Below are positions 26,614 to 35,761 of a DNA stretch of 64,000 nt, one piece after another. This stretch comes from Terriglobales bacterium. GTDB taxonomy: Bacteria; Acidobacteriota; Terriglobia; Terriglobales; Acidobacteriaceae. Location of the stretch: positions 62,001-126,000 of the forward strand of contig DASRFG010000023.1 of NCBI GenBank assembly GCA_035651655.1, in the 5' to 3' direction. Positions within the stretch are counted from its first letter, which is position 1. Each line of letters begins with the position of its first letter. A program made the position numbers and the translations under genes. The notes beneath the pieces were generated by a model, which saw nothing but the letters and a program-made list of their open reading frames with translations, did no database searches and was not told the origin of the DNA.

Positions 26614-27686
26614 GCACCGATCCCCTGCCCGAGCGCAAGCCTCCTCGCACACCTGACGCAAGCAGCGAAGCTCGCCTGCTGGAAATTCGCCGCGAAGCAG
26701 AGACCAGGGGCCGCGTAGAAGCGCCTGGTGTTCGCCTTCCCGGAGCTCCCTTCCCCAAGGCCTCGCCCGAAACCGGCTACTACGGCATTCCTATGCTGAA
26801 GCAGCCGCAGTGGAAGTGGGAGGTTCCTCTTTACTTTTTCGTCGGCGGCGCTGCGGGGTCGGCAGCGGTGATCGGCGCCGTCGCCAACTGGGTGGCGCGT
26901 GATCGCGAACTCACGCGACACGCACGCCTGATCGCAGCGGGCGGCGGCATGTTGTCCACCGGCTTGCTGATCGCGGACCTGGGCCGGCCGGAACGATTCC
27001 TCAACATGCTCAGGGTGTTCAAAAAGCAAAGTCCCATGTCGGTCGGCGCCTGGGTACTGGCGGCATTCAGCACTTTCTCAGGCGCAACCGCGTTTGCAGA
27101 ATTGCTGGGCGAGAAATTCGACTTCACGCCCGTCAGGGTGCTGGCCAATGTTTCGGAGACATTCTCCGCCGCCCTCGGTCTTCCCTTCCACAACTACACC
27201 GGCGTGTTGATCGGCGCGACCGCAATTCCAGTCTGGAATCAGAACATCAGCACGCTGCCAATACACTTTGGAATGTCCGGATTGAACTCCGCCGTCTCGA
27301 TCCTGGAGCTGCTGGGCCATCGCAACGCAGCGCTCAACGCGCTCGGAATCGGAGCGGCCGCGTTTGAAACTTGGGAGGGCTTCCACATTGAGCGACGGGG
27401 CGATCCCGTACTTCGGCCTTTGAAGCGGGGTACAAGCGGATGGATTACCCGTGTGGGCGGCGTGCTTTCCGGACCCGCGCCGCTGGCATTGCGGATTGTG
27501 GCCGCACTTAGTGGCTCACGCCAGATGCGCCGCACGGCGGCCTGGTCGAGTATTGCGGGATCGCTGCTGACTCGTTATGGATGGATGCAAGCCGGCCATG
27601 CCTCCGCGAAAAACTGGCGATTGCCGCTCGAAATCGAAGAACGCTCAGAAAAAATATCAACGATTCAGTCGTCCCCACGGGACTAG
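26610..27686 (+). CDS. nrfD: NrfD/PsrC-family membrane subunit of formate dehydrogenase
   Basis: 358 residues. A soluble N-terminal ~65 residues precede about eight hydrophobic segments. LYFFVGGAAGSAAVIG starts helix 1, and LLIADLGRPERFLNML is the NrfD-type quinone-site block. This subunit replaces the diheme cytochrome b (FdnI/FdoI) of the E. coli enzymes; NrfD proteins carry no heme and exchange electrons with quinone. It closes the operon, and a convergent mobA-ABC gene begins 60 bp later. Family assignment is firm; the direction of electron flow is inferred. Confidence 0.85.
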   Translation: MSTDPLPERKPPRTPDASSEARLLEIRREAETRGRVEAPGVRLPGAPFPKASPETGYYGIPMLKQPQWKWEVPLYFFVGGAAGSAAVIGAVANWVARDRELTRHARLIAAGGGMLSTGLLIADLGRPERFLNMLRVFKKQSPMSVGAWVLAAFSTFSGATAFAELLGEKFDFTPVRVLANVSETFSAALGLPFHNYTGVLIGATAIPVWNQNISTLPIHFGMSGLNSAVSILELLGHRNAALNALGIGAAAFETWEGFHIERRGDPVLRPLKRGTSGWITRVGGVLSGPAPLALRIVAALSGSRQMRRTAAWSSIAGSLLTRYGWMQAGHASAKNWRLPLEIEERSEKISTIQSSPRD

Positions 27687-27746
27687 AGTTCTCGACTCGC
27701 TCCCCAGCGCTGAAGACAGGCGTAGCTCGCCCGGGCGGCCGACGAC

Positions 27747-29258
27747 CTAACGAGCTTCAGCCTGCGAGCATCCCTCCGGAGGTTCAGCTCGCACCTCAGC
27801 CGGTCCGCCGTCCAGATGCAATTCATCCAAGGTGAGGAACTGGCGCACGATGGGTTCATCGGACTGCTGCATATCTTTCACGGTGCCGAAAAATAACACT
27901 CTTGCCTCGTGCAGAAATACCACTCGGTCGGCCAGTTTTTTGGCAAGGCGCATGTCATGGGTGACCACGACGCTGGTCAGCTTCAACTGGTATTTGAGCT
28001 TCTGAATCAAGTCTCCCAAGAGCTGGGCCATCAGTGGATCTACCATGGTAGTGGGCTCGTCGTAGAGCACGCATTCTGGTTCTGCCGCGAGTGCGCGGGC
28101 GATGGCCACCGAGCGCTTCATGCCAGTAGAAAGATCGGACGGCAACAAGTCGCGCATCGGCTTTACCCCGACCATTTCGAGCAAACCATCCACGATTTGG
28201 TAGATCTGCTCTTCGCTCAGGTCGCCACGTTCCCGCAGGGGGAATGCCACATTCTCGCCGACGGTCAGTGAATCGAAGAGCGCTCCGTTCTGGAAAACCA
28301 TGGTGACTTTCTTCCGGATGCGTTGCAGTTCCGGCTCGGCGTAGTCGGTGATGTCTTCATAAGCGACGATTACGCGGCCAGAGTCAGGTTTGAGAAATCC
28401 CATGATGTGATGCAGCGACACCGATTTGCCCACACCGCTGCGTCCCAAGATGCAGACTGTTTCTCCAGGCAAAACTTCGAAGCTGACATCATCCAGAACG
28501 CAATTGCTGCCGAACGATTTAGATACGCTTTTGAATTCGATGTAAGGTTTGCGAGGTGCTTCGCCGCCCGAACTCTGCGGCGCAGATTCGGTCGAAGGTG
28601 AGGTTTCCGGCGGCTCGACAATACTGCTCTGGGAGTTGGATTCCACAGGTGGTTTGAGTCCTCCTAGACGCCCTCGCGCGGCCTCTAAATCGGCAGGCGT
28701 ATTCAGATTGTCGAACATTGAGGGCGAAAAGCCCAAGCCCTGAATTTCGGTATCCTCGACAATCCGTATGGGTGCCTGGGTGAACAATGAGTCAATCTTG
28801 TTTTTGCCTTGTGCAAGAGCATTCTCGGCCAAAGCCCGAAAATCCCGCCGATATACTGCGCACAGCGGTTGCAACCCACCTCCGCCACGTGGAACAGTCA
28901 CCATGCTGCCGGTGAGTCGCGCCTGGCCAATCAACCACGCCAGAAACTCCGCCTTCAGAAATGGCAAATCCACGGCAAGCACCAGGCTCAGCTCGCGATC
29001 GGTCCGGCCGAGAGCAGCATGGATTCCGCCCAGCGGCCCATGCTCCGGATATAGATCTTCAATCACTGGCCCAAACCCTGAAAACTTTTCCCTGCTGCCG
29101 ACGATGCGCACGTCGTCGCTGAGTTTGCTGCCCAGCTCGAGCATCCTGGTCAACAGGGGCCGCCGGTCGAACTCTAGAAGCGCCTTGTCGCCACCCATAC
29201 GGGAACTCTTCCCTCCCGCGAGGACGAAGACTGAGAGATCTGTATTCCTGGAATCCAC
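27747..29258 (-). CDS. mobA: Fusion of molybdenum cofactor guanylyltransferase (MobA) and MlaF-like ABC ATPase
   Basis: 503 residues, one uninterrupted frame, with a GTG start at 29258. Residues 1-198 are MobA: VLAGGKSSRMGGDKALL is the GTP-binding loop, LAVDLPF carries the metal-binding aspartate, and FDNLNTPADL is the closing motif. Residues 201-238 are a Ser/Pro/Glu-rich linker. Residues 239-480 are an ABC ATPase: Walker A GRSGVGKS (272-279), Q-loop VFQNGALFDSLTVGENVAF, signature LSTGM (376-380), Walker B CVLYDE (396-401) and switch H434. The GALFDSLTVGENVAFPL and LSTGMKRS blocks are of MlaF/Mkl type (lipid transport with MlaE and MCE proteins). No mlaE or mlaD lies beside it. MobA makes the bis-MGD cofactor required by the convergent formate dehydrogenase. 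All catalytic motifs of both halves look intact. Confidence 0.9.
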   Translation of the reverse strand: MDSRNTDLSVFVLAGGKSSRMGGDKALLEFDRRPLLTRMLELGSKLSDDVRIVGSREKFSGFGPVIEDLYPEHGPLGGIHAALGRTDRELSLVLAVDLPFLKAEFLAWLIGQARLTGSMVTVPRGGGGLQPLCAVYRRDFRALAENALAQGKNKIDSLFTQAPIRIVEDTEIQGLGFSPSMFDNLNTPADLEAARGRLGGLKPPVESNSQSSIVEPPETSPSTESAPQSSGGEAPRKPYIEFKSVSKSFGSNCVLDDVSFEVLPGETVCILGRSGVGKSVSLHHIMGFLKPDSGRVIVAYEDITDYAEPELQRIRKKVTMVFQNGALFDSLTVGENVAFPLRERGDLSEEQIYQIVDGLLEMVGVKPMRDLLPSDLSTGMKRSVAIARALAAEPECVLYDEPTTMVDPLMAQLLGDLIQKLKYQLKLTSVVVTHDMRLAKKLADRVVFLHEARVLFFGTVKDMQQSDEPIVRQFLTLDELHLDGGPAEVRAEPPEGCSQAEAR

Positions 29259-29463
29259 AACGCCATCATAGCCCGTTCAGACGCAGTTCCGAGCCTATTC
29301 CAGGACGAGAGGAATCGAAATACAGCTGCCCAGCGACCTGTGTACGTGCGCAACGTCAATATGGGTAAGTAACTGAACTACAGGTATTTAATTTATTGCT
29401 GGAGTACCAGCTATTCTGCATCTAAACTGGATCAGAGCCCCGAAATATTCAGAGGAGTAATTT

Positions 29464-30516
29464 ATGAAGGCGAAGACATCGCTCTATATACACGCAGTTG
29501 TGTTGCTGACCATTCTTGGGCTGGCGGTGGGCTGCTCGCGCACCCCCAATGACGCGCAACTAGCCGGCAACGTGCAGGCCAAGATCTCGGCTGATCCTGG
29601 CGTTCAGAGCCGCCAAATCACAGTTCAATCCAATAACGGCATAGTGACCCTCTCCGGCTATACCAATACTGATGCAGAGCGCGCAACGGCTGCGGCTGAT
29701 GCGGCCCAGGTGAGCGGCGTTAAAACCGTAGTGAACAATTTGCAGGTGCAGACTTCGGCTCAGGCCGAGGCACCCGCCGAGCAGGCGCCGGCTGAGGAAC
29801 AAGCAGCACCGGCCCCGGCTCCGAGGCGGCAAGCTCGGCGGCCTACCCACCGTAGCGCCCCACCGTCGTCCAGCAACAATTTAGCTGCCTCGAACCATTC
29901 AACGCCTGTGAACTCGGCGGCAACACCGGCTGAAGCCCCGCCTCCCCCGCCTCCACCTCCGAAGCCAGTGGTGATTCCGGCAGGCACCAGTATCGCGGTG
30001 CGACTGATCGACACCATTGATTCGGAGAAGAGCCAGAGCGGTCAGACTTTCCGCGCTACGCTGAATTCGCCTTTGTCGGATGAATCCGGCAATGTCGTAA
30101 TCCCAGCCGGCTACGAGGTAACCGGAATTCTGGATGATGTGAAGAGCGCCGGGCGATTCGCCGGCAAATCGGACATTGTCATGGAGCTTAGCCAACTCTC
30201 GGTGAATGGCAAGACCTACAACCTGAAGACCAACCAATATTCCCGAGCTGGTAGTTCCCGGGGCAAGGCCACGGCCACGAAGGTGGGGGCCGGCGCTGGC
30301 CTGGGCGCACTCATCGGCGCTCTGGCAGGAGGTGGCAAGGGTGCTGCTATCGGCGCCGCTGTAGGCGCAGGCGCGGGGACCGGAGTTTCGGCGGCGACTA
30401 AGGGCCAGCAGATCGTACTACCCTCTGAGACCGTGCTGAACTTCCAACTGCAGAACCCGCTTTCCGTCTATGCCACGTCGCAAGGTCCGAACGGCAATAG
30501 GCAGCAGGTGCAATAA
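29464..30516 (+). CDS. BON-domain lipoprotein with proline linker and glycine-zipper region
   Basis: 350 residues, preceded by GAGGAG six bases from the ATG. A lipobox (LAVGC, Cys 24) marks it as a lipoprotein. Residues ~30-95 form a BON domain ([19 protein letters not shown]...VVNNLQV), a phospholipid-binding fold of envelope proteins such as OsmY and DolP. A long Ala/Pro/Glu linker ends in nine prolines. The C-terminal part has a beta-rich domain ([17 protein letters not shown]) followed by a glycine zipper ([20 protein letters not shown]). It probably anchors to the outer membrane and stabilises the envelope. A strong terminator follows. Confidence 0.8.
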   Translation: MKAKTSLYIHAVVLLTILGLAVGCSRTPNDAQLAGNVQAKISADPGVQSRQITVQSNNGIVTLSGYTNTDAERATAAADAAQVSGVKTVVNNLQVQTSAQAEAPAEQAPAEEQAAPAPAPRRQARRPTHRSAPPSSSNNLAASNHSTPVNSAATPAEAPPPPPPPPKPVVIPAGTSIAVRLIDTIDSEKSQSGQTFRATLNSPLSDESGNVVIPAGYEVTGILDDVKSAGRFAGKSDIVMELSQLSVNGKTYNLKTNQYSRAGSSRGKATATKVGAGAGLGALIGALAGGGKGAAIGAAVGAGAGTGVSAATKGQQIVLPSETVLNFQLQNPLSVYATSQGPNGNRQQVQ

Positions 30517-30541
30517 CTTCTCCAGCCAGCTTGCATGAAGG

Positions 30542-30567
30542 GACCCAGGCTTGTCCTGGGTCTTTTT
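30542..30567 (+). terminator. Intrinsic terminator after the BON lipoprotein gene
   Basis: Perfect 8-bp stem GACCCAGG (30542-30549) with CCTGGGTC (30555-30562), 5-base loop, then five T. It lies 26 bases after the stop codon and isolates the gene from the kinase downstream. Confidence 0.9.
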
Positions 30568-30715
30568 ATTGGAACGCGGAGAATTGGGCTCTGTAGTTGA
30601 AAGCCAAGTTGTTCTTTCCAGAACGCATCTGTTACCAAAGTCCTCTAGCTAGCGGCTAGCGGCTCCTCTAACATTCTGTGCGTGCTTCCCCCGCCGTTTA
30701 GCTGTTAGTAAACCA

Positions 30716-32770
30716 ATGGCCTCACTTCTAGCCAGGCTTCCGACGATTCTGGTCTTATGCGTGTTGCTTGGCATATTTCTCTCACTGCGACGGCATGCCA
30801 AATCAGGCAGCGTGCGACTTTGGACTATTTCGTGGAGCCTGATCCTGCTCCACTTTATCGCTCAGGTATTCGAGTTTTACCCGGGCTGGCGCGGGCAGGT
30901 GTTCAATGCGCTCGACCTGGTTGGCTTGGAGCTCTCCGGCACTGTACTGATCGCTTCAACCACCAAAGTACTGGTGGAGAGCCGCCGCTGGCGACAAATT
31001 TTCTTCGCCGTGGTGGGCTTGCCGATCTGTATTCATGCCTGCCTGTACGCGCCTTCCATTGAGGTGCGCTGGATACAAATCCTCTGCTTCGCCCTGATCT
31101 TCTTCGGTGGGCCGTTGGTGTTTGCGTTTTCTCACTGGCCAATTGCAGGCTGGAAGTGGAGCTTAGTTGCGTTCTGTTACGCAATTGGCATGTGGGCAAT
31201 CTACGGTGCTTTCCGCCATCTATACGACAACAGCGACACCGCGATTCTGGCAATCGTCTTCTGGCTACCCGCGATCGGCTTTTACCGTCTGTATCGGCGT
31301 TCGTCGCCGGGGGTTGTGAGCACAATGGTAGGGTTCATCACCTGGGGAGCTGTGTTTCCCCTGGGTGCGCTCACCGACTACCTGTTGCCTAAAGTAGCCA
31401 TCAATCCTGAAATGTGGAATGTGCCCAAGTTTTTCGTGGCATTTGGAATGATCCTGACGCTGCTGGAGGACAAGTCGCTCTCCCTTGAGGAGGTGAATCA
31501 GCGCGAGCACGAAGCAAACCAGCAAGTGCAGAACCTTGCCCAGATCACGTCGCGACTGTTGATGGGTGCCGATCCCGGGCAGATGTGCCAGGAAAGCGCC
31601 GAGGTTATCACCCGTTACGGCAACTTTCGACGGGTCGCGATCATGTTGGCGGACGATGACGGACATTTGCATGTGGCAGGGTACGGAGGACTATTACCAA
31701 AGCACGGACATGAACTAGAGCAGAAGGCCCCGAATTGGACCACCATTGAGACCGCCGAACTGGTGGGAGCGGGACGGCCGATCGGCGCAAATTCTTTCCA
31801 CCTTACCTATGAGCAAGTGGCAAAGTACGGACCGGTGGGAGGAGGTCACGACTACGCACCCAATCCTTATTGGAAGACCGGAGATAAGGTGTTCGTACCG
31901 CTGCGCTCGCCTTCCGGAAGATATGTGGGCTCGATTTTTCTAGATGATCCCCGTGATGTGTCGCGAGTGACGGCTGAGGAATTGTCGAAAATTGAATTGC
32001 TCGCGGCTGATCTGGCAGTCTCACTTGAGAACAAGACGTTGCAGCGGCAGCTGGTCCGGTCGGAAAAATTGGCAGCCATCGGAAAGCTGGTCTCGGGTGT
32101 GGCTCACGAACTGAACAATCCCTTGACCTCAATCTCGGGATTCGCGGAACTTTTGCTGGACGAGGCATCGCTGCATAAGGATGCCCGCTCCAAAATCGAG
32201 AAGATCAGCCGCGAAAGCCGCCGCATGCAGCGCATCATTGATAACTTACTTCGCTTCGCGCGCCGGAAAACGGTAGAGTACGCACCGATTGATCTCGAAC
32301 TTCTGCTGAGAGACGCGGTGGGCCTGTACGAGTACCGGCTGCGCAGCCAGAACATCAACCTGCAAATTAAGGTTGATCCCACGTTGCCGAAAGTGGTGGG
32401 AGACGAAGACCAAATGAAGCAGGTGTTCGTGAACCTGCTGAGCAATGCGGTAGATGCGCTTGCCGGGTGTGATGCACAACGCATCACCGTAGAGATGTTT
32501 CCACGGAGCGAAAAGGTCGTCGTTCGTTTTGCGGATAGCGGGGCTGGCTTCTCCGACCCGAACCGTGCTTTCGATCCTTTTTACACGACGAAGCCTGTCG
32601 GCAAAGGCAGCGGTCTGGGACTGAGCATCTGTTATGGCCTGATAAAAGAGCACGGTGGCGAAATTTCTGTTCAAAACCTTCAGCCCACCGGGGCCGCGAT
32701 CACCATCGAACTTCCCAGGACACAAAAGCGTCCCCTTACGGCAGCTGCTGCAGTAGGATCCTCAACTTAA
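30716..32770 (+). CDS. Membrane sensor histidine kinase with GAF domain
   Basis: 684 residues. Seven or eight hydrophobic segments fill the first ~250 residues. A coiled linker follows and then a GAF-type domain (~285-445). The HisKA dimerisation helix carries the phosphorylated His464 in GVAHELNNPLTSISGF. The ATPase domain has the N box NLLSNAVDAL, G1 DSGAGF, F box FDPFYTTK and G2 GSGLGLSI. The NNPL form of the H box places it near NtrB/PrsK-type kinases. PrsK-like kinases often partner sigma-54 activators, but no response regulator is encoded next to it. The signal is unknown. Confidence 0.88.
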   Translation: MASLLARLPTILVLCVLLGIFLSLRRHAKSGSVRLWTISWSLILLHFIAQVFEFYPGWRGQVFNALDLVGLELSGTVLIASTTKVLVESRRWRQIFFAVVGLPICIHACLYAPSIEVRWIQILCFALIFFGGPLVFAFSHWPIAGWKWSLVAFCYAIGMWAIYGAFRHLYDNSDTAILAIVFWLPAIGFYRLYRRSSPGVVSTMVGFITWGAVFPLGALTDYLLPKVAINPEMWNVPKFFVAFGMILTLLEDKSLSLEEVNQREHEANQQVQNLAQITSRLLMGADPGQMCQESAEVITRYGNFRRVAIMLADDDGHLHVAGYGGLLPKHGHELEQKAPNWTTIETAELVGAGRPIGANSFHLTYEQVAKYGPVGGGHDYAPNPYWKTGDKVFVPLRSPSGRYVGSIFLDDPRDVSRVTAEELSKIELLAADLAVSLENKTLQRQLVRSEKLAAIGKLVSGVAHELNNPLTSISGFAELLLDEASLHKDARSKIEKISRESRRMQRIIDNLLRFARRKTVEYAPIDLELLLRDAVGLYEYRLRSQNINLQIKVDPTLPKVVGDEDQMKQVFVNLLSNAVDALAGCDAQRITVEMFPRSEKVVVRFADSGAGFSDPNRAFDPFYTTKPVGKGSGLGLSICYGLIKEHGGEISVQNLQPTGAAITIELPRTQKRPLTAAAAVGSST

Positions 32771-32820
32771 ATAAGTCTGGTCCTCGGGCTCCGTTTTCGG
32801 GATGCTACGATGTCCGCCGT

Positions 32821-33309
32821 ATGCCGAAGGGATCCTTGCAGAAGATCACTGCCCTGCTTCACACCCGCAATGACGCGGTGCGCATCGGCCGCGCTTTGGA
32901 TTCACTTCGCCCGTGTGATGAGGTGCTGGTCATTGACCACGGGTCGCGCGACCGAACGGTGGAGTTAGCACGCCAGCATGGCGCGAAAGTAGAGCAGGCC
33001 GTTTCCTCTCCGACAGCTGATAGCTATGCAGCCATGGCGCAGCATGACTGGATTTTTTGTTTGTTGCCGTCGGAAGCGCTGCTTGAGGGTCTGGAAGCCG
33101 CGTTGCTTGAGTGGAAGCAGTGCAGGCACAAGCCGTCTGAACGATTTTCCGTCGCCTTACAAGAAGAAACGAGGGAAGGGTGGCATTCTCTCCCCGCGAC
33201 CACTCGACTGGTAAATCGCAAACATGTGAAATGGTCGGGAAATCTGCCCGCGGACGATCCCGGCGCGCAAGCTCTGGACGGCATGCTGCAGCGGTTCACA
33301 AACCCCTAG
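32821..33309 (+). CDS. Short glycosyltransferase family 2-like protein, probably lacking catalytic motif
   Basis: 162 residues resembling the N-terminal half of WaaE/KdtX-type GT2 enzymes. ITALLHTRNDAVRIGRALDSL and EVLVIDHGSRDRTVELARQHGAKV are the nucleotide-sugar-binding start of the fold. In active relatives the next strand ends in a metal-binding DxDE motif (typically W-[IV]-L-x-[LI]-DADE). Here that position reads DWIFCLLPSEAL, so both aspartates are missing. It is also about 90 residues shorter than usual. It may be a non-catalytic relic or a binding protein. It lies 50 bp after the kinase gene. Confidence 0.6.
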   Translation: MPKGSLQKITALLHTRNDAVRIGRALDSLRPCDEVLVIDHGSRDRTVELARQHGAKVEQAVSSPTADSYAAMAQHDWIFCLLPSEALLEGLEAALLEWKQCRHKPSERFSVALQEETREGWHSLPATTRLVNRKHVKWSGNLPADDPGAQALDGMLQRFTNP

Positions 33310-33440
33310 CCGGGATTCGTCCCTGAAAACCAGTCATCCGACACCTTCCGATGCTCCCGGAATGTCCAGCCGATAGGATTCTCGTCTAAGGAACGTTTGT
33401 ACTGTCTGTGTTTCGTCTGAAACGCTAAAGGGAGGCAACT

Positions 33441-34529
33441 ATGATGATGAAGAGGATTCTGCCACTCGTGTTGATGGTCGAGGCTCTGCTTTTGACTGCG
33501 CCAAGTTCCCAGGCTCAATTTCAGAATGGCGGCCAGTCGTCACTGTTAAAAGTCCCGCTCATCAGCCAACGTGCTGTGGTAACGCAGCGAATTGGGATCA
33601 CGGACGTCACCGTCACTTACCATCGTCCGCTGGTGAACAATCGCCAGTTGTGGGGCAAAGTCGTGCCCTACGGGAAAGTCTGGCGGGCGGGGGCCAACGA
33701 GAACACCACCATTGAGTTCACCGATCCGGTAAGCATTGAGGGGCAATCGCTCCCCAAAGGCATTTACGGTCTGCACATGATTCCCGGCGAAAACGAGTGG
33801 ACGGTCATCTTTTCAAAGACCGCCACCGCGTGGGGCAGTTTCAGTTACAACGAAGCGGAAGACGCGCTGCGAGTAAAAGTGAAGTCCCAACCCAGTGATT
33901 TCCATGAAGCCCTCACCTATGACTTCGACGAAGTAAAACCCGAATCTGCACTAGTCACGTTACGCTGGGAAAAGGTGGCGGTACCCTTCAAGGTCGGCGT
34001 GAATGTGAACGAGATCACTAGCAAGAGTTTGCCCGCTCAACTGCGAGGCTGGCCCGGCTACACCTGGGATGCATGGGACGATGCTGCAACTTACCTGCTT
34101 GAGAACAAGGGCGACCTCCAGGAGGCGCTGAAATATGAGGACAAGTCACTGCAAATTGAAGAGCGTTACGACAATCTGCTGACCAAATCTCGGATCGAGG
34201 ATGCGCTCGGCCAAAAAGACGCGGCCACTGTAAGCCGAAACAAAGCAATCGCCATGGCCAATGCCCAGCAGCTCCATGCCTACGGGCGCCAGCTCCAGAC
34301 CCAGGGCCAGCAAGCGCAGGCATTCGAGGTTTTCAGGATGAACGTCAAGAAAAACCCTAACCACTGGTTGGTGCACTCCGAAATAGCTCGCATGCATACC
34401 GCCAAAGGCGACTTTGACAATGCGGTGAAGGAAATGAAGCTTTCGGCAGCGGCAGCACCGGAGGGTGCCAAGCCCTTCATGGAGCGTCTGGTGGAGCGAC
34501 TCCAGGCCAAGGAAGACATTAACAAATAG
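33441..34529 (+). CDS. Secreted DUF2911 protein with C-terminal TPR-like region
   Basis: 362 residues. The start is one of tandem ATG codons at 33441/33444 with GGGAGG seven bases upstream. A signal peptide (LPLVLMVEALLLTAPSSQAQ) precedes a DUF2911 domain (~40-180), with RQLWGKVVPYGKVWRAGANENTTIEF as the recognisable block (residues ~69-94). The last ~150 residues are helical repeats (AIAMANAQQLHAYGRQL, FEVFRMNVKKNPNHWLVH) of TPR type. The function of DUF2911 is unknown, and the protein is presumably periplasmic. A strong terminator follows. Confidence 0.8.
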   Translation: MMMKRILPLVLMVEALLLTAPSSQAQFQNGGQSSLLKVPLISQRAVVTQRIGITDVTVTYHRPLVNNRQLWGKVVPYGKVWRAGANENTTIEFTDPVSIEGQSLPKGIYGLHMIPGENEWTVIFSKTATAWGSFSYNEAEDALRVKVKSQPSDFHEALTYDFDEVKPESALVTLRWEKVAVPFKVGVNVNEITSKSLPAQLRGWPGYTWDAWDDAATYLLENKGDLQEALKYEDKSLQIEERYDNLLTKSRIEDALGQKDAATVSRNKAIAMANAQQLHAYGRQLQTQGQQAQAFEVFRMNVKKNPNHWLVHSEIARMHTAKGDFDNAVKEMKLSAAAAPEGAKPFMERLVERLQAKEDINK

Positions 34530-34551
34530 CCGCGTGCCTCCTTTGGAGTTG

Positions 34552-34588
34552 CCGGTCGCCGCTGGATTCACGTGGCGACCGGTTTTTT
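34552..34588 (+). terminator. Intrinsic terminator after the DUF2911 gene
   Basis: 9-bp stem CCGGTCGCC (34552-34560) with GGCGACCGG (34574-34582), 13-base loop, then six T (34583-34588). It lies 23 bases after the stop codon. Confidence 0.9.
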
Positions 34589-34703
34589 ACTGCCCCTTTA
34601 CGTGCCCGCCCGTACAAGTGCCTTTAGTCACCTTCAGAAGGGCCCGTGCGGGGCCGTATAATTGACAGCAAACCCTGAGGAAAGAAGGCGTTAGCACAGA
34701 CTC

Positions 34704-35630
34704 GTGGATCCGCTCGTAGCCATCACGATTTTCGTCTTCGGGCTGCTCTTTGGCAGCTTTCTAAACGTGTGCATTCACCGTCTGCCTCGGCATTTGTCGG
34801 TGGTGCACCCGGGCTCCGCCTGCCCGAAGTGCAACACCCCGATTCGGTTTTATGACAACGTCCCAGTCCTGAGTTGGCTGGTGCTGCGTGGACGCTGCCG
34901 CCATTGCAAAGCGGCGATCTCCGGGCGCTACATCGCGGTGGAAGTCTTGACTGCATCTCTGTTCGTGGCTTGCTATGCGCGTTTCGGATTAACCGTGGCC
35001 ACGGTGAAGTACTGTGTCTTCGGCTTCCTGCTACTTGGCCTTATTTTCACCGACGCTGAAACCAAGCTTCTACCCGACAGGATGACATTGCCGGGGCTGG
35101 TACTGGGACTGGTTTTCAGCTTGTTTGTTCCAATCAACGACCTGGCTGCCCGGGTGATTCCGGGCCTGATATCGATGCCCGTCAGCTCGGATATTTCAGC
35201 GCACTTGCTGTCTTTCGCGGATGCGTTGCTGGGCGCCATTGTTGGGGCTTCCTTCATTTACGGCGCCGGCAAAATTTATTTGGGCCTGCGTGGCGCTGAG
35301 GGAATGGGATTTGGGGATGTGAAGCTCATGGCCATGGTCGGCGCATTTCTCGGGCTGAAGCTTACGGTGTTCACCCTCTTCGCGGCCTCAATTGTAGGTG
35401 CTTGCTTCGGGGTGGGAACCATGCTCGCGGTCTGGATCAAGCGTACTCGCCGCCGCATGCTCCGCAATCATGAGGATGCCGCCTCGGCGAGGAAGCGGGC
35501 CTGGCAGTCCGCCAAGATCGTTTATCGTCGTTACGAAATGCCTTTTGGAGTATTTCTGGGAAGCGTGGCAATTCTTGCTTTCTTCTTCGGGAACTCCATT
35601 CTGCGCTGGTATTGGGAAAGTTTTTTATAA
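34704..35630 (+). CDS. pilD: Type IV prepilin peptidase / N-methyltransferase
   Basis: 308 residues from a GTG start at 34704. The N-terminal cytoplasmic methyltransferase domain carries the two Cys pairs (CPKC...CRHC, residues 38-67). The two aspartates of the A24 peptidase are visible in FTDAETKLLPD and in the GxGD motif GFGDVKLMA. About eight TM helices are predicted. It removes leader peptides from type IV pilins or type II secretion pseudopilins and methylates the new N-terminus. No pilin genes are nearby. A TATAAT box at 34657-34662 may belong to its promoter. Confidence 0.9.
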   Translation: MDPLVAITIFVFGLLFGSFLNVCIHRLPRHLSVVHPGSACPKCNTPIRFYDNVPVLSWLVLRGRCRHCKAAISGRYIAVEVLTASLFVACYARFGLTVATVKYCVFGFLLLGLIFTDAETKLLPDRMTLPGLVLGLVFSLFVPINDLAARVIPGLISMPVSSDISAHLLSFADALLGAIVGASFIYGAGKIYLGLRGAEGMGFGDVKLMAMVGAFLGLKLTVFTLFAASIVGACFGVGTMLAVWIKRTRRRMLRNHEDAASARKRAWQSAKIVYRRYEMPFGVFLGSVAILAFFFGNSILRWYWESFL

Positions 35631-35761
35631 GTAGCTCTCCCGCCGTTCCTGGTTGTTACGGCGTTGCAACTTATGTAGAACACGCGCCAGCACTCCCCCT
35701 GCTGGCCTAAAACACAGTACGCTGGGTGGCGCCCGCAGGTGCTGCCGAAAAAGGGGATTCT

